Below the pieces are notes generated by a model that was not told the DNA's origin, made no database searches, and was given only the letters and a program-made list of their open reading frames with translations. The translations under genes were made by a program, and so were the position numbers. A stretch of DNA of 9,264 nucleotides from Candidatus Margulisiibacteriota bacterium (GTDB lineage: Bacteria > Margulisbacteria > WOR-1 > O2-12-FULL-45-9 > XYB2-FULL-48-7): assembly GCA_028717325.1 (NCBI GenBank), contig JAQUOB010000035.1:1-9264 (forward strand), written 5' to 3'. This document shows, piece by piece, positions 5,911 to 9,264 of this stretch (the stretch's first letter is position 1; each line of letters opens with the position of its first letter).

Positions 5911-6498
5911 TTAGTAACAGAGTGCGGCAATGCGGCGCATCATCAAATTGGAGAACATTTTTGCGTCCTGGCCGCGGGGCTGGCTGATCGGGCCACCGAC
6001 ATTGATCTCGATTATTTTCTGGAACTTCGGGATGATATCGTGGGGGGACAGGACTTCGTACGCGCCGTTGATGCCGACAGGGATGATCGGGACATTGAAC
6101 TGCAGGGCCAGCCGGGCGGCACCGGTATGGGCTTCGCCCATCTTGCCGGAACGCGACCGGGTTCCCTCCGGGAAAATACCGAGCAGTTCCCCGCTCTGCA
6201 AGACTTTTCTGCTGTTGATCAGCAGGTCTTTTGAGATTCCGCTCTCGGGAACCTTGATCTGGCCGGTAGCCGTCATGAGCAGAGCCCACAGGGGTTTTTT
6301 ATAGAATCTTTCTGTGGCCAGGAAATGGATGCGTCGCTTGCAGATGACAGCCAGGCAAAAGAAGTCGAAATAGCTTTCATGATTCGCCACGATGATAGCG
6401 GAGCCCTGCGCCGGGATATTCTCGACGCCGCTGACACGCTTCAACCAAAAGAGACGGATCAAAGGAACGAGGCATAAACGGACCAAATGATAAAACAT
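5911..6498 (-). CDS. plsC: 1-acyl-sn-glycerol-3-phosphate acyltransferase family (PlsC-type), 195 aa
   Basis: PlsC-type enzymes add the second acyl chain to lysophosphatidate to make phosphatidate, or acylate related lipids, at the inner membrane face. The four-block layout is visible: catalytic HX4D as NHESYFD (His40, Asp45), a block II region around residues 62-83, FPEGTRSRSGK at 109-119, and VPIIPVGI at 136-143. The Gly-Thr-Arg block binds the glycerol phosphate. The N terminus (1-19) is hydrophobic and may be a membrane-associating helix. Length is short-normal for the family. GAGGTGA (6505-6511 on the minus strand) precedes the ATG, and a sigma-54-type promoter lies just upstream, making this the first gene of the operon. 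Family assignment is firm; whether it is the housekeeping PlsC or a specialised paralogue is open. Confidence 0.92.
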   Translation of the reverse strand: MFYHLVRLCLVPLIRLFWLKRVSGVENIPAQGSAIIVANHESYFDFFCLAVICKRRIHFLATERFYKKPLWALLMTATGQIKVPESGISKDLLINSRKVLQSGELLGIFPEGTRSRSGKMGEAHTGAARLALQFNVPIIPVGINGAYEVLSPHDIIPKFQKIIEINVGGPISQPRGQDAKMFSNLMMRRIAALCY

Positions 6499-6523
6499 CT
6501 AAAATCACCTCGCCAAACTAAGC

Positions 6524-6540
6524 AGCAAGTTTATTGCCAG
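6524..6540 (-). promoter_or_regulatory. Candidate sigma-54 (-24/-12) promoter for the phospholipid operon
   Basis: The minus strand reads CTGGCAATAAACTTGCT, 15 of 17 positions matching YTGGCACGRNNNTTGCW, with GG and GC exactly 10 nt apart. The predicted start is about 6513, only 15 nt before the acyltransferase ATG, leaving just room for GAGGTGA. Downstream it shares TTGCTG, TTAGTTT and GAGG blocks in identical spacing with the site at 2178-2194. Confidence 0.62.
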
Positions 6541-6596
6541 GGTGATCGACGAGGGAAAATGGGCTGTGGTGGCGAATTCTCGCCGGTTAAAGAGGC

Positions 6597-8123
6597 CTAT
6601 CGCAGAAAATCTAACACCTGGGTTTCAAAGGATCGTTGGTCGAACCGGTCAACATCGTGGCCCGCCCCTTCGATCTCAATAAATTTAAGGTCTTTGACGT
6701 TATGCTTTATATAATCTTTGGTCGGGCCGAGAAAATCATAGGCCCACGACTTTGTGCCGGCATAATAAAGGACCGGCGCTTTTAAATCGCGAATCTTGTC
6801 CCTGAGATCGGCATAGAGGACCGCTTTATTCAATTGATACCACATCTTGCCGTTAAAATAGGGATAGAGCAACCGGTAATGGAAAGTCACCACATCCCTC
6901 AATAAATAGGCATTGAGATACTCGACATCGTGGCGCATCGCCAGCGCGCCCAGGCGGTATTGATCGCGGTCGGAAATCGGTATCGCGTTGATCCCCCGGA
7001 CAAACCCCTCGATCACCACCAGTTTCTTATATCTTTCAGGATACTGGCCGGCCAGGTAAAAGGCCATCGAGCCGCCGTAACAATAGCCAAGCAAATAACA
7101 CTCTTTAATGCCAAGTTTATCCAGAAGCGCGTTAATAAGTTCTGCCTGCTCTTCGATCGTATAGCCGAAGAAATATTGGGGTTTATCCGATTCCCCGGCG
7201 CCGAGGTGATCGATATTGATCACCCGGTAATGCTTGGTAAACTCTTCCATGTATGGGTCCCAGTGATGAGTAAAATGGATCCCTCCGCCCAGCAGGATTA
7301 AAGGGAAACCCTTCCCCGCGTCGACGTAATGGAGATTATAGCCCTCGATAGTGATGAATTTATCCTCGCCGACTATCGCCGCGCCAAAATTGATGCTGTG
7401 GTTCGAATTGACCCGCTTATTTTCGGTATTACGGAACAGCTCGATCCCCCATAATAATCGGGCCGCGCCCGGCGCCAGATCCAAGGCCGTGTCAATGTCA
7501 ATATTCTGGCCAAGCGGGATGGTTAGGCCGGCCGTCGGATGATCAGCATTATAGCCGACGCGCCAAAACGCTTTGGCACTGATCTGATTCTCATACCCCA
7601 CTCTCGGATTTCCATCATATGAGAAAATGAGGGATTTGTCTCCGTCGTCAGTTTTAAAAGATAAAGTGATCGGGAGCTTCTGCGGCAAAAAGGCATTGTC
7701 TTCGTTCAAAACCGCGGCCGACAAACCAACGTTTTTTATCACATCCCAATCAAGGCCAAAATCGAAATCTTTCCTGCCGTTTATCGCTTTCACACCGACG
7801 CCCAAGCGCAAAAAAGAATAAGTATTAAATCCCGACGCTAAATAGTAAACCGTCCCCTGGTCATTTAACGATCCGGCCAGGCCCAGATCGCCAAGGCTCA
7901 CGGTGGCATTATTGCGCGGCGCGATGGGCCCTAAAATATTATCAAATGACAATCTTAAGCTGTCGTTCCTCGCCAGAAAAGCCGGGTTATAGAAAATACC
8001 GGAGGGGTCATGGGCGGCGGGAGAATAGATATTTCCCATGCCAAGGGAACGGATGGAAAGAGCTATTGCGGCATTTGTCAGCAATAAAACAATCGATAAC
8101 AAAACAAGTGATCTTATTTTCAT
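6597..8123 (-). CDS. PorV/TraF-like barrel domain fused to an alpha/beta hydrolase with Cys in the nucleophile position, 508 aa
   Basis: Residues 1-22 are a signal peptide. From 24 the sequence has the PorV/TraF-like start (SIRSLGMGNIYSPAAHDPSG, then YNPAFLA) and short amphipathic beta strands to about 250, shorter than a full PorV barrel. From about 257 a complete alpha/beta hydrolase begins (ITIEGYNLHYVDAGKGFPLI): the loop after strand 3 is NIDHLGAGESDKP (303-315), the nucleophile elbow is GYCYGG with Cys348 in place of the usual Ser, and the catalytic His489 lies in EGAGHDVDRF. The acid residue is not obvious. A hydrolase of this kind is fused to the methyltransferase in YnbC, so the hydrolase half probably belongs functionally with the downstream lipid operon; location would be periplasmic or outer membrane. 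ATG 8123 is chosen; a TTG sits directly before it, and no Shine-Dalgarno is present. No stop or frame break occurs at the junction. Confidence 0.83.
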   Translation of the reverse strand: MKIRSLVLLSIVLLLTNAAIALSIRSLGMGNIYSPAAHDPSGIFYNPAFLARNDSLRLSFDNILGPIAPRNNATVSLGDLGLAGSLNDQGTVYYLASGFNTYSFLRLGVGVKAINGRKDFDFGLDWDVIKNVGLSAAVLNEDNAFLPQKLPITLSFKTDDGDKSLIFSYDGNPRVGYENQISAKAFWRVGYNADHPTAGLTIPLGQNIDIDTALDLAPGAARLLWGIELFRNTENKRVNSNHSINFGAAIVGEDKFITIEGYNLHYVDAGKGFPLILLGGGIHFTHHWDPYMEEFTKHYRVINIDHLGAGESDKPQYFFGYTIEEQAELINALLDKLGIKECYLLGYCYGGSMAFYLAGQYPERYKKLVVIEGFVRGINAIPISDRDQYRLGALAMRHDVEYLNAYLLRDVVTFHYRLLYPYFNGKMWYQLNKAVLYADLRDKIRDLKAPVLYYAGTKSWAYDFLGPTKDYIKHNVKDLKFIEIEGAGHDVDRFDQRSFETQVLDFLR

Positions 8124-8130
8124 CAAATTG

Positions 8131-8159
8131 ATTATCGCATTTATTATTTAATGGGTAAA
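8131..8159 (-). promoter_or_regulatory. Candidate extended -10 promoter for the barrel-hydrolase gene, possibly leaderless
   Basis: The minus strand has TTTACC (8154-8159), a 17-nt spacer, and GATAAT (8131-8136) preceded by TGC, an extended -10. The expected start falls at about 8124, at or next to the ATG (8123), and there is no ribosome-binding site, so a leaderless message is plausible. Confidence 0.45.
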
Positions 8160-8194
8160 GATGGATACATTCAGTTTTTTTTCAAGATCAAACA

Positions 8195-8204
8195 TCAAAT
8201 TTGA
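8195..8204. promoter_or_regulatory. Palindromic operator candidate in the divergent promoter region
   Basis: TCAAATTTGA is a perfect 10-bp palindrome overlapping the -35 box of the response regulator promoter. A related near-palindrome, ATCAAATTGAT (8122-8132), overlaps the -10 and start of the divergent gene. Both sit in a CATCAAATT context (8193-8201 and 8121-8129). The motif is AT-rich, so chance is possible. Confidence 0.25.
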
Positions 8205-8230
8205 CTTTGCCCTCGCCCGCGTGGGATAAT
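8201..8230 (+). promoter_or_regulatory. Sigma-70 promoter for the response regulator
   Basis: TTGACT (8201-8206), an 18-nt spacer and GATAAT (8225-8230) preceded by TG plus one base, giving a strong -35 and an extended -10. The start is expected near 8237, followed by AGGAG (8241-8245) and the GTG start at 8256. Confidence 0.7.
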
Positions 8231-8255
8231 CGCAGGCAAAAGGAGTTGATTTTAA

Positions 8256-8726
8256 GTGGCTAAACCATTAATTATGGTGGTTGACGACGAAAAAAACATA
8301 GCGGATTTTATCACGCGAACGATCAGGGAAACGGGTGAATACGACGTGATAACCGCTTATTCCGGCCCGGAGGCGCTAAAACTGCTGGCACAGAACAAGA
8401 TCCTTTTAGGTATCGGCGGCAACAAGGTCCGCTTGATCTTTCTCGATATCAAAATGCCGGGGATGGACGGCCTTGAGCTTCTGGAAAAGATCCGCAAGGA
8501 TTTTGGGCCGGATATCGGGATCACGATGCTGACCGCCTGGGAAGACGCGGAAAAATGGGAGCGCGCGACGTCGGGGTTTGTGGTCAATTATCTCAAAAAA
8601 CCGTTCAAATCCGAAGAGCTGATGGCGACCATCGACCGATTTTTTAAAGGCGGCGAAACAAAAATGGTCATCGAGACCTTTGAAAAACACATGGAGAAGA
8701 GAGAAGAATTTAAGAAAAAGGAATAA
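8256..8726 (+). CDS. Stand-alone receiver-domain response regulator (CheY/Spo0F-like), 156 aa
   Basis: The receiver domain fills residues 4-131: acidic pair Asp10-Asp11 (MVVDDEKNI), phosphoacceptor Asp64 in IFLDIKMPGMDG, switch Thr93 (TMLTAW) and conserved Lys115 (YLKKPF). No DNA-binding or enzymatic output domain follows, only a charged tail (TFEKHMEKREEFKKKE). It probably passes phosphate or signals by protein contact. An insert between helix 2 and strand 3 (NKILLGIGGNKV) makes the domain slightly long. The start is GTG with AGGAG 10 nt upstream; there is no competing ATG in frame before the domain. It is convergent with a histidine kinase, its likely but unproven partner, and divergent from the barrel-hydrolase gene. 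Confidence 0.93.
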   Translation: MAKPLIMVVDDEKNIADFITRTIRETGEYDVITAYSGPEALKLLAQNKILLGIGGNKVRLIFLDIKMPGMDGLELLEKIRKDFGPDIGITMLTAWEDAEKWERATSGFVVNYLKKPFKSEELMATIDRFFKGGETKMVIETFEKHMEKREEFKKKE

Positions 8727-8727
8727 G

Positions 8728-8776
8728 TTGTAAGCTGTAAGCCGCTTAATCCTTAATGCTTAGAGCTTAGTGCTAA
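8728..8776. repeat. Heptad repeat element, copy C, forming a hairpin between convergent genes
   Basis: Seven consecutive 7-mers: TTGTAAG, CTGTAAG, CCGCTTA, ATCCTTA, ATGCTTA, GAGCTTA, GTGCTAA. The two inverted types let 8731-8742 pair with 8758-8769 (11 of 12 pairs, 15-nt loop). It fills the whole gap between the response regulator stop and the kinase stop (8773-8775) and could act as a two-way terminator, though no T tract follows on either strand. Confidence 0.5.
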
Positions 8777-9264
8777 AAGATCAGCTTAAACGTCGTCCCC
8801 TTCCCCTCTTCGCTGATAACCTTGATATCGCCGCCGTGCTCGCGGATGATGCGGTAGGCGATCGAAAGCCCCAACCCCACCCCTTCGTGCCGCGTGGAGA
8901 AGAAAGGATCAAATATTTTTTCGTGCAGGTCTTTGGGTATCCCCTTGCCGGTATCGGAGACCTCGACCGCCACCCGCTGGCCTTCGAGATAGCTCCGGAA
9001 AGTCAATGTGCCCACGCCCTGCATCGCCTCAATGGCGTTCTGGATCAGGTTAACGAACACTTCCTGAATTTCGCCGGGATCGCCTTTAATGACGGGGATC
9101 TCTCCCAGTTCTTTCAAGATCGTTATCTTCTCAAGCGGGAAAAAGTCGAGCGATTTTTCTATGATCTTGTTGAGATCGACCTCGGCTTCGCGCCGGCCGT
9201 TCTTCTCTCTGGCGAGGCCCAGCATACCCTCGACGATCGATTCGATCCGGTCGACGCTTTCGAG
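8773..9264 (-). CDS. Sensor histidine kinase, C-terminal part (5' end outside window)
   Basis: The frame stays open to the right edge, so the Met at 9225 is internal, not a start. The visible 163 residues begin with the end of the dimerisation helix (LESVDRIESIVEGMLGLAR), then the HATPase domain: N box NLIQNAIEAM, G1 box DTGKGIP, F box FDPFFSTR, G2 box GVGLGLSIAYRII, and the closing strand GKGTTFKLIF. The arrangement resembles NtrB/AtoS-type kinases. The phosphorylated His and the sensor domain lie outside the window, so the signal cannot be judged. It ends 46 nt from the stop of the convergent response regulator, which suggests they form one pathway even though they are not in one operon. 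Kinases of this class often control sigma-54 activators, but none is visible here. Confidence 0.9.
   Translation of the reverse strand, partial: LESVDRIESIVEGMLGLAREKNGRREAEVDLNKIIEKSLDFFPLEKITILKELGEIPVIKGDPGEIQEVFVNLIQNAIEAMQGVGTLTFRSYLEGQRVAVEVSDTGKGIPKDLHEKIFDPFFSTRHEGVGLGLSIAYRIIREHGGDIKVISEEGKGTTFKLIF

Noticed and set aside
5901..5930. Ten-residue N-terminal extension of the phosphatidyltransferase from TTG
   Set aside because: It would overlap the acyltransferase gene, whereas ATG 5900 has AAGGAG at ideal spacing.
5897..6289. 130-aa minus-strand reading frame
   Set aside because: Out-of-frame shadow of the PlsC-type gene; the translation is Arg/Pro/Gly-rich and has no motif, while the overlapping frame holds all acyltransferase motifs.
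6571..6584. GGCGA/TCGCC hairpin between the hydrolase and acyltransferase genes
   Set aside because: Only 5 bp, with no T tract; not enough to call a terminator, so some readthrough from the hydrolase gene into the operon is likely.
6590..6600. AGGCCT block near both sigma-54 sites as a common activator site
   Set aside because: The distances to the two promoters differ (about 2 nt versus over 50 nt), and a 6-bp palindrome is easily shared by chance.
9223..9225. Met codon as the histidine kinase start
   Set aside because: The frame continues upstream to the window edge with dimerisation-helix sequence (ESVDRIESIVEG), so this Met is internal.

Overview
The window reads as a piece of an uncultured, probably Gram-negative (diderm) bacterium. 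The evidence is a PorV/TraF-like outer-membrane barrel domain, a secreted multidomain protein ending in a FlgD-like C-terminal domain, and an inner-membrane phospholipid operon. Base composition is moderate. The mix resembles candidate-phylum genomes such as Margulisbacteria/WOR-1 or Omnitrophota, but that is only a guess. Nearly everything is on the minus strand; the one plus-strand gene is a response regulator.

Layout in transcription order. At the right edge lies the C-terminal part of a sensor histidine kinase (8773-9264, minus). It converges on a stand-alone receiver-domain response regulator (8256-8726, plus). The 8124-8255 gap is a divergent promoter region with an extended -10 promoter facing each way and a CATCAAATT palindrome at each promoter. 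Going left from it is a 508-residue protein (6597-8123) that joins a truncated PorV-like barrel domain to a complete alpha/beta hydrolase with Cys in the nucleophile position.

Next is a tight five-gene operon (6498 down to 3238): PlsC-type acyltransferase, CDP-alcohol phosphatidyltransferase, CdsA-like cytidylyltransferase, SAM methyltransferase and a small secreted protein. Junctions are ATGA overlaps or Shine-Dalgarno/stop overlaps. With the upstream hydrolase, the gene set matches the enterobacterial ynbABC set, where hydrolase and methyltransferase are one polypeptide (YnbC). The operon could make phosphatidate, activate it to CDP-diacylglycerol, transfer it to an alcohol and then modify the product; the actual lipid is unknown.

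The left third holds an unrecognised 113-aa protein with an internal duplication, two terminator-like hairpins, a 122-aa protein carrying only a sigma-70 region-4-like helix-turn-helix, and a large secreted protein of at least 713 aa that runs off the left edge. The secreted protein has two copies of an FN3 domain interrupted by a jelly-roll (MAM/VEG-like) domain, then a CARDB-like domain and a FlgD-like domain.

The most notable new signals are these. (1) Two sigma-54 (-24/-12) promoter matches with exact GG-N10-GC spacing lie before the phospholipid operon and before the secreted-protein gene, and they share extra downstream sequence, suggesting one regulon. (2) A barrel-hydrolase fusion has a Cys nucleophile. 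(3) A dispersed heptanucleotide (TAAGCNN-like) repeat occurs at three gene 3' ends. No tRNA, rRNA, CRISPR or insertion sequence was seen, and no stretch longer than 300 bases lacks a gene.
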